DNA of 64,000 nucleotides from positions 38,367 to 102,366 of the forward strand of contig JARKNW010000050.1 in assembly GCA_029976075.1 (NCBI GenBank), read 5' to 3'. A model generated the notes under the pieces. The model was not told where the DNA came from and searched no databases. It saw only the letters and a list, made by a program, of their open reading frames with translations. The position numbers and the translations under genes are program-made. This document shows, piece by piece, positions 35,375 to 45,907 of this stretch (its first letter is position 1; the number at the start of each line of letters is the position of its first letter). Source of the DNA: Pleomorphomonas sp. (GTDB lineage: Bacteria; Pseudomonadota; Alphaproteobacteria; Rhizobiales; Pleomorphomonadaceae).

Positions 35375-36166
35375 ATGCCGATCAATGCCACAATCACCCT
35401 CAAGAGCGATGGTCCCTCATCGCTCAACGGCGATCGCGTCCGCCTGCTGGAGGCAATCGCCCGCGAAGGCAGCATCTCCGCCGGCGCCAAGGAGATCGGC
35501 ATCACCTACAAGGCCGCCTGGGACTGGATCGAAGCCCTCGCCAACCTGTTCGGCAAACCGATGCTCGACACGCGTACCGGCGGCAAGGCGGGCGGAGGAG
35601 CCAAGCTCACGCCAGCCGGCACCAAGGTGATCGAGGCCTATCGCCGAATGGAAGCGGAGATGGCGCGCGTGGTTCGTCTGATCGAGCCAGATCTCGCCGG
35701 CAGCGGCATTTCCCCCCTCAACCTTTTTTCGGGCTACTTCATGCGAACCTCGGCACGCAATGTACTTCGCGGCACTATCGTCTCGATCAACGCCGACAGC
35801 CTCAACGCCGACGTCGCGGTGGCCGTGTCCGAAGAGACCACCATCCATGCCACCCTGACGGCCGGAAGCCTCAAGGATCTCGGCCTTGTGGTCGGACGTG
35901 AGGCTATCGTGCTGATCAAGGCCCCTTTCGTGATGGTCGCCCCTGGGGTCGAGCCGCCGGCGGTTTCGGTTGCCAATCGCATTTCCGGCCGCATCAGCCG
36001 CATCGAACTCGGCGCGGTCAACGCGGAAGTGGTATTGGATGTCGGTGGGGGCAAGTCGCTCACCGCGTCCATCACCGCTCATTCGGCCGAAACGCTGGCT
36101 CTTCAGGAAGGTGCCCCGGCATTTGCCCTGTTCGACGCCAGTCACGTGATCATCGCCATAGACTGA
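35375..36166 (+). CDS. modE: Molybdate-responsive regulator ModE
   Basis: 263 residues, the normal ModE length. An N-terminal LysR-like winged helix (about 15-80, with AIAREGSISAGAKEIGITYKAAWDWIEAL) is followed by a tandem TOBE/MOP region. The two oxyanion-binding repeats begin RTSARNVLRGTI and NRISGRISRI. ModE with bound molybdate represses molybdenum uptake genes. No modABC is in the window. GAGGCGG precedes the ATG at 35375; the longer frame from 35285 adds 30 residues without family support. Confidence 0.9.
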   Translation: MPINATITLKSDGPSSLNGDRVRLLEAIAREGSISAGAKEIGITYKAAWDWIEALANLFGKPMLDTRTGGKAGGGAKLTPAGTKVIEAYRRMEAEMARVVRLIEPDLAGSGISPLNLFSGYFMRTSARNVLRGTIVSINADSLNADVAVAVSEETTIHATLTAGSLKDLGLVVGREAIVLIKAPFVMVAPGVEPPAVSVANRISGRISRIELGAVNAEVVLDVGGGKSLTASITAHSAETLALQEGAPAFALFDASHVIIAID

Positions 36167-36318
36167 GCAGCCCCGGCGCTTCGTTTCGCCCTGCTGACAT
36201 TTCCGGTCCACGCCATGCGCGAGCATGACGACTTGACACCTCGATACCCGGCTGTCTGGCCAACGACGGACATTGGCGCTAAATGTTCGTTTGAATCGAT
36301 TCTGAGATTGGTGGCCCG

Positions 36319-37488
36319 ATGACCCAAGTCCGCCTGATCATGCTGATCTTCTTTCTTGATCCGCTCGTCTTCGGCAACTGGCTTTCCCGCATTCCCGAAG
36401 TGCAGGCAGGGCTCGGTCTTCGACCTGCCGAACTTGCGCTGGCACTTCTCGGAATGCCGATTTCAAACCTGCTGATCCTGCCGTTTGCCGGCCGGATCTG
36501 CGATGCCGTCGGCGCACGCACACTCCTGATCTATACATTCGCAGGCATGCTGCTGATCCTGACCTTGCCGGGTCTGGCCTTCAACATCCCATCGCTCTTC
36601 CTGATTCTCGCGTCCTGTGGCGCCTTGCTGGCACTGGCCGAACTGGCCATGAACGTCGAAGCCGCACGCATCGAGAAGGAAGCGAGACGCCTGATCATGA
36701 GCACCTGTCACGGGTGCTGGAGCGTTGGCATCGGCGTCGGCAGCTTCCTGGGAGCCACGCTTGCCACGCTCGGGCTCACGGTCACCGAGGCATTGGTCCT
36801 GTCGGTTGCCGTCGTTCTGCCGATCGCCGTTTGGGCCAGCCTTCGTCTTCCCGCCACGGAGCAGACCGAAGACATCAGCGGTTCTCCTTCTCCGTCATTC
36901 TTCGCCATTCCGCCCAAAGCACTGCTCCTCGTCTGCATATTCAGCGTCGGCTTTGCCGTCACCGAGGGCGCCATGGGCGATTGGTCCGGCATCTTCCTGC
37001 GCGATGAGACGGGAACGCCCACTGCCATGCTCGGCTATGGCTACGCTACTTTCGCAGCCTTGCTCTCTGCCGGCCGCTTCATGGGCGACACGCTACGCAA
37101 GCGCCTGGGCATGGTGGTCTTGGGCAGGCTGTTCGTATCGATCGCGCTCGGCGGCGCGCTGCTGATTTCGGTCGCCACCAACTTCTGGATGGGGGCGATC
37201 GCCTTCGGCATGATCGGGCTCGGCATTTCCGTCGCCTTCCCGATGGCGGTGACCGCCGTTACCGCAGTACCCGGCACACCAGCTGGCAACGTCGCCATTC
37301 TCTCGGCGATCTACGTTCTGGGATTCCTGGCCGGCCCGCTGGCAATTGGCGGTCTTGCCGAGTTCCTTGGCATCCGCGTCGGCCTGATGTTTTTGATTCC
37401 GGTACTTCTGCTCAGCCTGCTGCTGACCGGATCGCTCCGCCCCGGAGACCGTCAGGCACCCGAGGCGGCCGAGCCAGCGCGCGCCTGA
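36319..37488 (+). CDS. MFS transporter (YbjJ-like)
   Basis: 389 residues with 11-12 hydrophobic helices. The first loop has GNWLSRIPEVQAGLGLRPAELALALLG, the start of a set of MFS members annotated as YbjJ-type, and a GRICDAVGAR loop is the usual motif A variant. The family is mostly uncharacterised; proposed substrates are sugars or drugs. It overlaps nothing; only 5 bases separate it from the convergent methyltransferase gene. Confidence 0.8.
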   Translation: MTQVRLIMLIFFLDPLVFGNWLSRIPEVQAGLGLRPAELALALLGMPISNLLILPFAGRICDAVGARTLLIYTFAGMLLILTLPGLAFNIPSLFLILASCGALLALAELAMNVEAARIEKEARRLIMSTCHGCWSVGIGVGSFLGATLATLGLTVTEALVLSVAVVLPIAVWASLRLPATEQTEDISGSPSPSFFAIPPKALLLVCIFSVGFAVTEGAMGDWSGIFLRDETGTPTAMLGYGYATFAALLSAGRFMGDTLRKRLGMVVLGRLFVSIALGGALLISVATNFWMGAIAFGMIGLGISVAFPMAVTAVTAVPGTPAGNVAILSAIYVLGFLAGPLAIGGLAEFLGIRVGLMFLIPVLLLSLLLTGSLRPGDRQAPEAAEPARA

Positions 37489-37493
37489 CGCCG

Positions 37494-38810
37494 TCAGGCC
37501 GCGCGGTTCAGGATGGCAACGAAGAAGCCGTCCGTCCCCGTCAGCGCCGGCGTCAGGCGCAGCATCGATCCCTCTTGGCCGGCAAGTCCAAGATGCGTCA
37601 GATCGGGGGCTTCCATTCCGGTTACCGTCGCGAAGGTTGCGGCCGCGTCACCGAGAGTGAAGTCCGGCCTGCGGGCAAGGAAAGCGGCAATCTGCTCCTC
37701 GTTCTCTTCCGGAAGGACCGAGCAGGTAATGTAGACGATGCGTCCGCCAGCCTTCACCAGCCGAACGGCATTGTCGAGAACCGCTGCCTGCTCCTTGAGA
37801 CGTATCTCCAAAGCCCCCGGGGCAAGGCGCCATTTGGCGTCCGGCCGGCGACGCCAGGTGCCGGAACCGGTGCAAGGCGCATCGACCAGCACAAGATCGC
37901 TCTTGCCTGCCAGATCGACCAGCACGTCCTGGTCGCGGCGCGGCTCGCGAATCTGGATGTTGCGGCTGCCGGAGCGATCGATGCGGTCGAGGATATCGCC
38001 GAAGCGCCGCTTGTCGCTGTCATAGGCATAGATCTGACCGTGGTTGCCGAGGGCAGCGGACAGGGCAAGCGTCTTGCCGCCCGCGCCAGCGCAGAGGTCG
38101 ACGACCTGGCGGCCACCGCCAGCCGCGGCGATCAACGCCGCCAGTTGGCTGCCTTCGTCCTGCACCTCGAACCAACCCTTCTTGTAGGCGAGGTCCGAAG
38201 AGACATGGCCTGGGCGGAGATCGCCATCGACGGCGGGAATGCGAATACCGACAGGCGACCATCGGCAAGGCTCGGCCTTGAGATGGGTGAGCCCAGCCAG
38301 GACCTGCTCGCGGCCACTCTTGAGCGTATTCACCCGCAGATCGACATCGGCCCGTCCAGCCAGCGCCTCGCCTTCCATGACCGCACGCGGCCCGAAAGCG
38401 CGGGCAAGCGAAGCAGCCAGCCACTCGGGATAGTCTCCCTTCACCCAGTCGGGTGCATCGTCGGGAACAGTCCCCTCTGACAGCGCCGCGCGCTCGTCAT
38501 CGGCGAGAGCGGAAGGAGCGAACTTGTCTTCGGTGAAAAGAGCATCAAGGGACGACACGCTTCGCCCCCACAAGCGCACGGTGGCAGCGAGTGCCAACGC
38601 ACGCGGACTATCGGAGCCCATGATGGCCGAGAGCGATGCCCTGCGGCGCAGCACGTCGAACACCAGATTACCGATCGCGCTACGATCTTTCGAACCCGCG
38701 AAGCGGTGGGTCAGCCCCCAATCCTTCAACGCGTCCTGTACCGGGCGCCGCGTACGTTCGACATCCCCCAGCACCTCGATCGCCGCCGCGATCCTGCCGC
38801 CATCTCTCAT
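37494..38810 (-). CDS. RsmB-like rRNA (cytosine-C5) methyltransferase
   Basis: 438 residues. The N-terminal helical NusB-like part (about 1-140) is followed by a SAM-dependent methyltransferase of the RsmB/NOP family. Motif I is DLCAGAGGKTLALSA, motif IV is VDAPCTGSGTWRRRPDAKW, and the catalytic Cys is in YITCSVLPEENE. The enzyme makes m5C in 16S rRNA (position 967 in E. coli). In many Rhizobiales this gene sits next to guaB, as here, where it lies downstream of guaB on the same strand with a 116-base gap. Confidence 0.9.
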   Translation of the reverse strand: MRDGGRIAAAIEVLGDVERTRRPVQDALKDWGLTHRFAGSKDRSAIGNLVFDVLRRRASLSAIMGSDSPRALALAATVRLWGRSVSSLDALFTEDKFAPSALADDERAALSEGTVPDDAPDWVKGDYPEWLAASLARAFGPRAVMEGEALAGRADVDLRVNTLKSGREQVLAGLTHLKAEPCRWSPVGIRIPAVDGDLRPGHVSSDLAYKKGWFEVQDEGSQLAALIAAAGGGRQVVDLCAGAGGKTLALSAALGNHGQIYAYDSDKRRFGDILDRIDRSGSRNIQIREPRRDQDVLVDLAGKSDLVLVDAPCTGSGTWRRRPDAKWRLAPGALEIRLKEQAAVLDNAVRLVKAGGRIVYITCSVLPEENEEQIAAFLARRPDFTLGDAAATFATVTGMEAPDLTHLGLAGQEGSMLRLTPALTGTDGFFVAILNRAA

Positions 38811-38926
38811 AGCAATGTCCTTCGGTTACCCGTCCAGTCTCGTCGCCGACATATGAATGAGACGGCCGTCGGGAGCAAGCCCGACGGCCGATCTACAATG
38901 CGTCAGAAAGCCCTGCCTGGAACGCG

Positions 38927-40513
<1,587 letters not shown>

Positions 40514-40697
40514 TCATCACCGAATGAAGTTGGCGGTGGTCTCTACCACGAGCGCGGCGTTTGGCAAAGGCAAAAGCGCGACTTTGGTATACTTACGCGT
40601 CAGCGCTGATATGCGCATGACAGGTTCGGAACCAAGCGCGCCAAACGCAACCAAGAAGAGAAATACCCGATCAGACTCAACACTTCAGGAAGTGGAC

Positions 40698-41426
40698 TCA
40701 CAACGTGAAGCCAGGACCGCTTTCGACAAGCTTTTCAATGATTTCAACGACCGCGCTGATTCTTTCCACGACGAAGAGTCGTGGATGGCCGACCGGCTCA
40801 TCGACATGCTCGTAGGCCCAGGTGAGGTCATGGGGAATATGGATGGCAAACGCCCCAGCATCGAGCGCCGGCAGGATGTCCGAGCGCAAGGAGTTCCCGA
40901 CCATGAGCCCCGTCTCCGGCCCCTTGCCCATGGTCGAGAATACGCGAGCGTAGGTAGAGGCCGACTTCTCGGAGACAATCTCCACAGCCCGAAACAGATC
41001 AGTCAGCCCAGACTGCGCCAGCTTGCGCTCCTGATCGAACAGATCCCCCTTGGTGACCAGCACCAATGGCAGGCGCCACGCGAGCGCTTCCAACGTGGCG
41101 CGCACGTCGGGCAGCAGTTCCACTGGATGGCTCAGCATCTCTCGCCCCATGGCGAGGATTTCGGCAATGATCGACGCATCAATGCGACCGTCGCTGACCT
41201 CAAGCGCCATCTCGACCATCGACAGGGTAAAGCCCTTGATACCGAAGCCGTAGATCGAGACATTTCGTTTTTCGATGGCAAGAAGGTGCGCAGCGAGCAC
41301 CGACCGATCGCCGAAATCGGCAAGAAGGTCGAGATATCGATCTTCGGTTTGCCGAAAGAAGAACTCATTCTGCCAAAGCGTATCGTCGGCGTCGAAGCCG
41401 ATGACGGTAAGGATCGGTTCGGCCAT
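40698..41426 (-). CDS. HAD-superfamily hydrolase (YjjG/haloacid dehalogenase-like)
   Basis: 242 residues. HAD motif I is the degenerate DADDTLW at residues 10-16. A helical cap follows, with motif II in VTKGDLFDQ and motif IV in VGNSLRSDILPALDAG. The DDTLW form is seen in the YjjG/YfnB group of small-molecule phosphatases. Substrate unknown. The ATG at 41426 avoids a 9-residue extension. It lies between guaB and an unrecognised gene, all on the minus strand but with gaps of 90-270 bases. Confidence 0.8.
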   Translation of the reverse strand: MAEPILTVIGFDADDTLWQNEFFFRQTEDRYLDLLADFGDRSVLAAHLLAIEKRNVSIYGFGIKGFTLSMVEMALEVSDGRIDASIIAEILAMGREMLSHPVELLPDVRATLEALAWRLPLVLVTKGDLFDQERKLAQSGLTDLFRAVEIVSEKSASTYARVFSTMGKGPETGLMVGNSLRSDILPALDAGAFAIHIPHDLTWAYEHVDEPVGHPRLFVVERISAVVEIIEKLVESGPGFTL

Positions 41427-41515
41427 GAAAAACCCCAAAGACGGCAACCTCAAGCCTCTTCGGGCCTAGCGAAACCACGACATCGACGCAAGCAGGAAGC
41501 GACACGGCTCAACCG

Positions 41516-42241
41516 TCAGACGACGATGTCGACGCCATTCCTCCCCGCCCTCTCCTCCGATGCCTTCTTCTGCGCGTCTTCGGCAGCGGCCCTCTTCTGC
41601 GCCTCTTTGAACTCTGCCTGCCGCTTTTCGACCAGATCCGTCAACCAGGCAGCCGAACCATGCCGGTTGGAGGACACCGTCGCGGTCTTGCTGAGAAAGT
41701 CGGGGGGCAGCGGGCTGTCACTTGGACCGGCTTCCATCACCGACTCCGACGATGCCATGCCGGCATAGGGTACGCCGTCAACCGATGGATTGGTCTCGCT
41801 GACCGAAAATACCGAGCCGGTCGTGAATGTCTTTTGGCTTCCGGCCTCAAGGTTGAACGTCATCGATGATGTTCCGGCGTACTCGCGCTCCATCAGACCC
41901 ATGACTTTGGCCCGATAGTCGGCATCAGTCGCCATTTTCTTCATATTGGTATCGTCGATGTAGAGCAGATTCTTGCCCTTCACCGGCTCTTTCGGCTCGC
42001 TATCCGTCAGGGTGTAGCCGGCAAACCGCTTCTTCAGCATTTCCTTGAGTTGGTCGACAGTCATCTCCTTTTTGCCGTCCGCCTCGAACTCTTTTCGATA
42101 TTTCTCCGTCGCCGTATTGCCGACGCTGAAGAGATATTTTTCCATCGAATCCAGACCGTCAAAACTCAACGACGACAGCGGCGGCGTACCTGAGTTGGCC
42201 GGCAGCGTCGGGGACGAAGAAGACACATTCGATATGGCCAT
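41516..42241 (-). CDS. Unknown protein, 241 aa
   Basis: I do not recognise it. GGAGGT stands 7 bases before the ATG at 42241. The first 25 residues are Ser/Pro/Thr-rich, the middle is charged (KKEMTVDQLKEMLKKRFAGYT, then KNLLYIDDTNMKKMA), and the C-terminal 50 residues form a Lys/Glu/Ala-rich probable coiled coil (KRQAEFKEAQKRAAAEDAQKKA). There is no signal peptide or membrane segment. Its charged character and lack of Cys fit a secreted or structural accessory protein, but this is guesswork. Codon use is like its neighbours, so it is probably a real gene. Confidence 0.7.
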   Translation of the reverse strand: MAISNVSSSSPTLPANSGTPPLSSLSFDGLDSMEKYLFSVGNTATEKYRKEFEADGKKEMTVDQLKEMLKKRFAGYTLTDSEPKEPVKGKNLLYIDDTNMKKMATDADYRAKVMGLMEREYAGTSSMTFNLEAGSQKTFTTGSVFSVSETNPSVDGVPYAGMASSESVMEAGPSDSPLPPDFLSKTATVSSNRHGSAAWLTDLVEKRQAEFKEAQKRAAAEDAQKKASEERAGRNGVDIVV

Positions 42242-42608
42242 TCGGACCTCCACGGTTGGCTATGCACCAATTGTTTCCCGTCGGTGTCCAGCAACAGAGC
42301 CACATTTTCGACCTGAACGATATCCTTTAGAAATGCACAACCCGCTCGATTAATCGCTTCATGAGATAAATGAAACGTTTCAATGAATTGCACCAACCTC
42401 TCATCTTCAAAGAAGGAAAAACGCGGAGCCGTCCCTGCCACGACTGGCGATCTGGCATACAAAATGGAGGCAGGATCCCAAGATCCTCGGGCAACCTGAT
42501 TCGCCTAATGTCAGACAAATGGGGCTGCATCCTGCTGTCCTTGTTGCGATTTCGATTTGCCTGGCCGCCGTACGCCAGCCTATAGGAGGGGCAAACAAGG
42601 GGACCTCA
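42242..42608. other. Intergenic region between divergent genes
   Basis: About 365 bases. Composition is more AT-rich (about 42280-42430) than the flanks. It should carry two divergent promoters. No frame with a good ribosome-binding site, no repeat and no RNA-like structure stood out. Confidence 0.4.
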
Positions 42609-43319
42609 ATGCCAATCCGCGCCGTGCTGTTCGACAAGGACGGCACTCTTCTCGACTATCACCTGACTTGGGGACCAATTAATCTGGCCGCCGCGAGGCT
42701 CGCTGCCGCCGGCGACCCGGTCCTGGCCGACCGCCTGCTCGAGATTGGCGGCATGGATCGCCAAAGCCAGATCACTCGGGCAGGCAGTTTGCTGGCTGCC
42801 GCCCACACCCATGAAATTGCCGCCGCCTGGGTGGAAGCCGGAAGCCCCCTCCCCTTTGGCGAGCTATCGGCCCAGCTTGACGCGCTGTTCACCGCCTCGG
42901 CCAGAAGCTCGGTCCTGTTGGGCGACCTTGGCACCCTGTTCACCGCGCTGACGGACATGGGGCTGCGGCTCGGCATAGCCTCGTCGGACAATGAGGCTTC
43001 CATACGCCTGATGCTCGACCATTTCGGGCTGAGCCGGCACATTTCCTTCGTTACTGGCTACGACAGCGGTCATGGTACCAAGCCTGGGCCTGGCATGGCC
43101 CTCGCTTTCGCCACCGCACTCGGCCTTCATCCATCGGAAGTCGCCGTCGTCGGGGACAACACCCATGACATCGATATGGGCCGAAGCGCCGGCGCCGGTC
43201 TCGTCATTGGTGTGTTGAGCGGAACCGGTGACGCGGCAACGCTTGCGCCTATTGCCGATGCCTGCCTTGCCGACATCAGCGAACTGCCGGCCTTCCTCGC
43301 GCCTCACATAGCGGCCTGA
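42609..43319 (+). CDS. HAD-superfamily phosphatase (phosphoglycolate-phosphatase-like)
   Basis: 236 residues. Motif I is FDKDGTLLDYHLTWGP at 8-23, motif II is IASSDNEAS, and motif IV is VGDNTHDIDMGRSAGAGLVIGVLSGTG. The GDNxxD pattern and helical cap place it in the Gph/PGP-like branch; the exact substrate is not determinable. AGGAGGGG is farther upstream than usual (about 18 bases), with GGGGAC nearer. The mazG gene follows after a gap of about 100 bases on the same strand. Confidence 0.85.
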   Translation: MPIRAVLFDKDGTLLDYHLTWGPINLAAARLAAAGDPVLADRLLEIGGMDRQSQITRAGSLLAAAHTHEIAAAWVEAGSPLPFGELSAQLDALFTASARSSVLLGDLGTLFTALTDMGLRLGIASSDNEASIRLMLDHFGLSRHISFVTGYDSGHGTKPGPGMALAFATALGLHPSEVAVVGDNTHDIDMGRSAGAGLVIGVLSGTGDAATLAPIADACLADISELPAFLAPHIAA

Positions 43320-43421
43320 AGCGGGGCTGATGCGGCCAGATTGACGTTGACTTGGCCTTCGGCCCGCGCGAAGTCTCGCGCCGATCTCCGCAAAGCTCCC
43401 AACAGTCAAGGAATCCCCGCC

Positions 43422-44255
43422 ATGCAACCCGGCCGCGACATATCCGTCCTGATCGACATCATGGCACGACTGCGCGACCCCAAGACCGGTTGCGCCTGGG
43501 ATCTTCAACAGACCTTCGATACCATTGCCCCTTACACCATTGAGGAAGCCTACGAGGTTGCAGAGGCTATTGCCCGCGGCGATCGCCACGACATTTGCGA
43601 TGAACTGGGCGATCTGCTGCTCCAGGTAGTCTTCCACGCCCGCATAGCGGAGGAGGAAGGCACCTTCGCTTTCCCCGATGTGGTGGAGGCGGTCACGCGC
43701 AAGATGATCCGCCGCCATCCGCATGTGTTCGGCCCAGCCGAAGCGCGAACACCACACTTGGTCAAAGGGCTGTGGGAAAAGATCAAGGCCGAGGAAAAGG
43801 CCGAGAAAGTGGCCCGCCATGGCGGCGAGCTACCCAAGGGAATGCTGGATGGTGTGTCGGTTGCCATGCCGCCGATGCTGAGAGCCGTCAAGCTTCAGCA
43901 AAAAGCCGGAACCGTCGGCTTCGACTGGAACGATCCGCGCGCCGTGCTCGCCAAGATCCGCGAAGAGCTCGACGAACTGGAAGCGGAGATGGACCGCGCC
44001 GACGACGGTCGGAACGGCAGTGCCGAAGCGCGCCAGGCCATAGAGGCCGAACTTGGTGATGTGCTGTTCGCCCTCGCCAATCTCGGGCGCCATCTCGATA
44101 TCGATCCCGAAGCGGCTGTTCGGACGACCAACGAGAAATTCAGGAAGCGCTTTTCCTATATCGAACGGAAACTCGAAGAAGCCGGGCGACGTCCGGAGCA
44201 AGCCACGCTCGAAGAGATGGAAGCGCTCTGGCAGAGAGCCAAGACGGAAGCCTGA
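43422..44255 (+). CDS. mazG: Nucleoside triphosphate pyrophosphohydrolase MazG
   Basis: 277 residues with two tandem MazG domains. The first has CAWDLQQTFDTIAPYTIEEAYEVAEAI and ICDELGDLLLQVVFHARIAEEE, with the Mg-binding Glu and Asp residues; the second has a matching ELGDVLFALANLGRHL. It hydrolyses NTPs and modified nucleotides to monophosphates, cleaning the pool. It uses the ATG at 43422. The downstream hairpin is shared with the convergent small gene. Confidence 0.93.
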   Translation: MQPGRDISVLIDIMARLRDPKTGCAWDLQQTFDTIAPYTIEEAYEVAEAIARGDRHDICDELGDLLLQVVFHARIAEEEGTFAFPDVVEAVTRKMIRRHPHVFGPAEARTPHLVKGLWEKIKAEEKAEKVARHGGELPKGMLDGVSVAMPPMLRAVKLQQKAGTVGFDWNDPRAVLAKIREELDELEAEMDRADDGRNGSAEARQAIEAELGDVLFALANLGRHLDIDPEAAVRTTNEKFRKRFSYIERKLEEAGRRPEQATLEEMEALWQRAKTEA

Positions 44256-44269
44256 CGCGTCACGACAAG

Positions 44270-44306
44270 CTCAAACAAAAAGAAACCCGGCGGGATGGCC
44301 GGGTTT
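44270..44306. terminator. Bidirectional terminator between mazG and the first DUF3563-like gene
   Basis: AAACCCGGC and GCCGGGTTT form a 9-bp stem with a 6-base loop. On the minus strand the stem is followed by TCTTTTTGTTTG, a good T-tract for the small gene at 44403; on the plus strand the tail is weaker. Confidence 0.8.
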
Positions 44307-44402
44307 CACAATCCTCTCGGGGCCGGACCGTCTTCGAGCCGACGGCTCGTGGTCCGGGGTAGCTGGCGAGCGATCCCGATGACGGGATCGATGTGACGAC
44401 GA

Positions 44403-44558
44403 TCAGAAGCCGGCATTGCGGAACATCCCACGATCAACGGCGCGCTGACGGTACTCGAGATCGATGCGATCGGTGGCCTCATTGAGATAGGCCAGTTCGC
44501 GTTCGGCGGCGGAGGCGGGGCGAAGAGCGCGAGCAGCCTTGCGAAGGTGAGTGAACAT
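44403..44558 (-). CDS. DUF3563-like small protein, copy 1 (51 aa)
   Basis: Residues include the shared block EREL...AYLNEATDRIDLEYRQR..DRGMFRNAGF, close to the DUF3563 family, whose members are about 50 residues with a conserved YLxxA and a Tyr-containing acidic/basic repeat. The N-terminus is MFTHLRKAARAL. GGAAG precedes the ATG at 44558. It is one of three related minus-strand genes (also 45052-45207 and 45498-45659) with intervals of about 290-490 bases, each with its own terminator. Function unknown. Confidence 0.72.
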   Translation of the reverse strand: MFTHLRKAARALRPASAAERELAYLNEATDRIDLEYRQRAVDRGMFRNAGF

Positions 44559-44887
44559 TTTATCTTCCTTTCGATCCACGAACCGCCGGTTTTTCTTCAG
44601 GACCCAGCGATCCGTTCCTCTGTCCTGACGCTCATGAAGATAATGCATTCTGTTCTTTGGACCAGATCGAATGTTGCATGACGCGCATGCATCCTGCGAA
44701 TTGGTCTCAAAAGATTTTCTTTGGGGTGCCTTCAGAGGAACTTCATTCGACTTCATCGCCGACAGAACAACTTAACGAGGCATTAATGCACTCGTTCGAG
44801 TGCTGCCCCTCGTATCGGCGCGTCCGTTTCGAGCGTCCGAACCGACGGCAGTGCTTGCGCTCCATTCCGTGAAACGCCACCGGGCAT
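44559..44887. other. Upstream region of DUF3563-like copy 1
   Basis: About 330 bases between copy 1 and the terminator of copy 2. It is AT-richer than the rest of the window around 44640-44780 and presumably holds the promoter of copy 1. No coding frame is supported. Confidence 0.4.
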
Positions 44888-44924
44888 GACAAAAGCGCCC
44901 GGGCGATCAAGCCATGCGGGCGCT
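44888..44924 (-). terminator. Terminator of DUF3563-like copy 2
   Basis: AGCGCCCG and CGGGCGCT form an 8-bp stem with a 15-base loop, followed on the minus strand by TTTTGTC. It lies about 130 bases after the copy 2 stop. Confidence 0.65.
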
Positions 44925-45051
44925 CGTCGATAGGCCAGGGATTTCGGCGCGAAGCAGACCAGCTTGGAAGCTTAGCCGACTTCTCTCACTACCAATTTCG
45001 TTGGCACCAAAGTGCGCCAACAATTTTCTCGTTACATATCAAAAGAGTATA

Positions 45052-45207
45052 TCAGAGACCAAGATTCCGGTTGCGGCGGAACAGCCCGCGATCAACTTCG
45101 CGCTGACGCAGTTCCAGGTCGATGCGGTCACCAGCATCATTCAGATAGGCCGCTTCACGTTCGGAAGCGCTGATGGAGCGGAGGGCCTTCTTCAGGGTGG
45201 TAAACAT
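45052..45207 (-). CDS. DUF3563-like small protein, copy 2 (51 aa)
   Basis: Found by translating the minus strand directly: MFTTLKKALRSISASEREAA... then YLNDAGDRIDLELRQREVDRGLFRRN. The N-terminal MF(T/G).LKK, the SEREAAYLN and the REVDRG(L/M)FRR blocks are shared with copies 1 and 3. AGGATG stands before the ATG at 45207. Its own hairpin terminator is at 44888-44924. Unknown function. Confidence 0.72.
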   Translation of the reverse strand: MFTTLKKALRSISASEREAAYLNDAGDRIDLELRQREVDRGLFRRNRNLGL

Positions 45208-45423
45208 AGCTGCATCCTTTCTCTGGGTGCCGCCGGGATCATCATCGTTCCGGCGTCCATCTCTTGCTCTTACGATCCTGAGAATAGCTATTTATGCTAA
45301 TCGTACCAGCGCGTATCGCGCATTGCCGCCATGCGTCATGCGAAAAGCGATGTGAAGAATAACTATAGTCGATCTTCAGGCAAACTTTACATCGGGCGAG
45401 CAATCAAGAGTACAATTCAGAAA

Positions 45424-45462
45424 TGACAAAAGCGCTCCGGCCGTTCGGGCCAGGGAGCGCTT
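45424..45462 (-). terminator. Terminator of DUF3563-like copy 3
   Basis: AAGCGCTCC and GGAGCGCTT form a 9-bp stem, followed on the minus strand by TTGTCATTT. It lies about 35 bases after the copy 3 stop. Confidence 0.65.
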
Positions 45463-45497
45463 GGATGTCATCTCGCGCCGCTTTTAAGATCGGCTGA

Positions 45498-45659
45498 TCA
45501 AAGGATGAAAGGACCACGCCGAAACATGCCGCGGTCGATTTCGCGCTGGCGGTACTCAAGCTCGATGCGGTCGCCAGCGCCACTCAGGTACTGCATTTCA
45601 CGCTCCTCGGTGCTGGGAACATGCAGAGCGCGGGCGACTTTCTTCAGCGGACCAAACAT
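45498..45659 (-). CDS. DUF3563-like small protein, copy 3 (53 aa)
   Basis: Translation of the minus strand gives MFGPLKKVARALHVPSTEE, then REMQYLSGAGDRIELEYRQREIDRGMFRRG. It shares the same blocks as the other two copies. GAGAAG precedes the ATG at 45659. This is the outermost of the three and the nearest to the PhnP-like gene, which is on the same strand. Unknown function; tandem copies suggest differently regulated small proteins rather than one operon. Confidence 0.72.
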   Translation of the reverse strand: MFGPLKKVARALHVPSTEEREMQYLSGAGDRIELEYRQREIDRGMFRRGPFIL

Positions 45660-45907
45660 GGCTTTCACTTCTCTCAACGATACGGATCGGCAGCGATTTC
45701 GCTATCCTCGCCAGGAGGACCAGCATCATCGCCTCGTCCGTTTATATATACTTTCGTCGTAGAGGTACCAAGATCAGCAGCGCAGCCCAGCCATGCGAAA
45801 AGCCTGGAATCGTGTCATTATTTCTTCATGACCTTTTCAGGTAAATTTAAACGCGTGGCAAAAGCATGGCAGCACGTCCATCTTTCCGTAACGTCGCCAC
45901 AATTGGA

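Noticed and set aside
35375..36166. Molybdate transport operon
   Set aside because: Only the regulator is present; neighbours are a nuclease-like protein and an MFS carrier.
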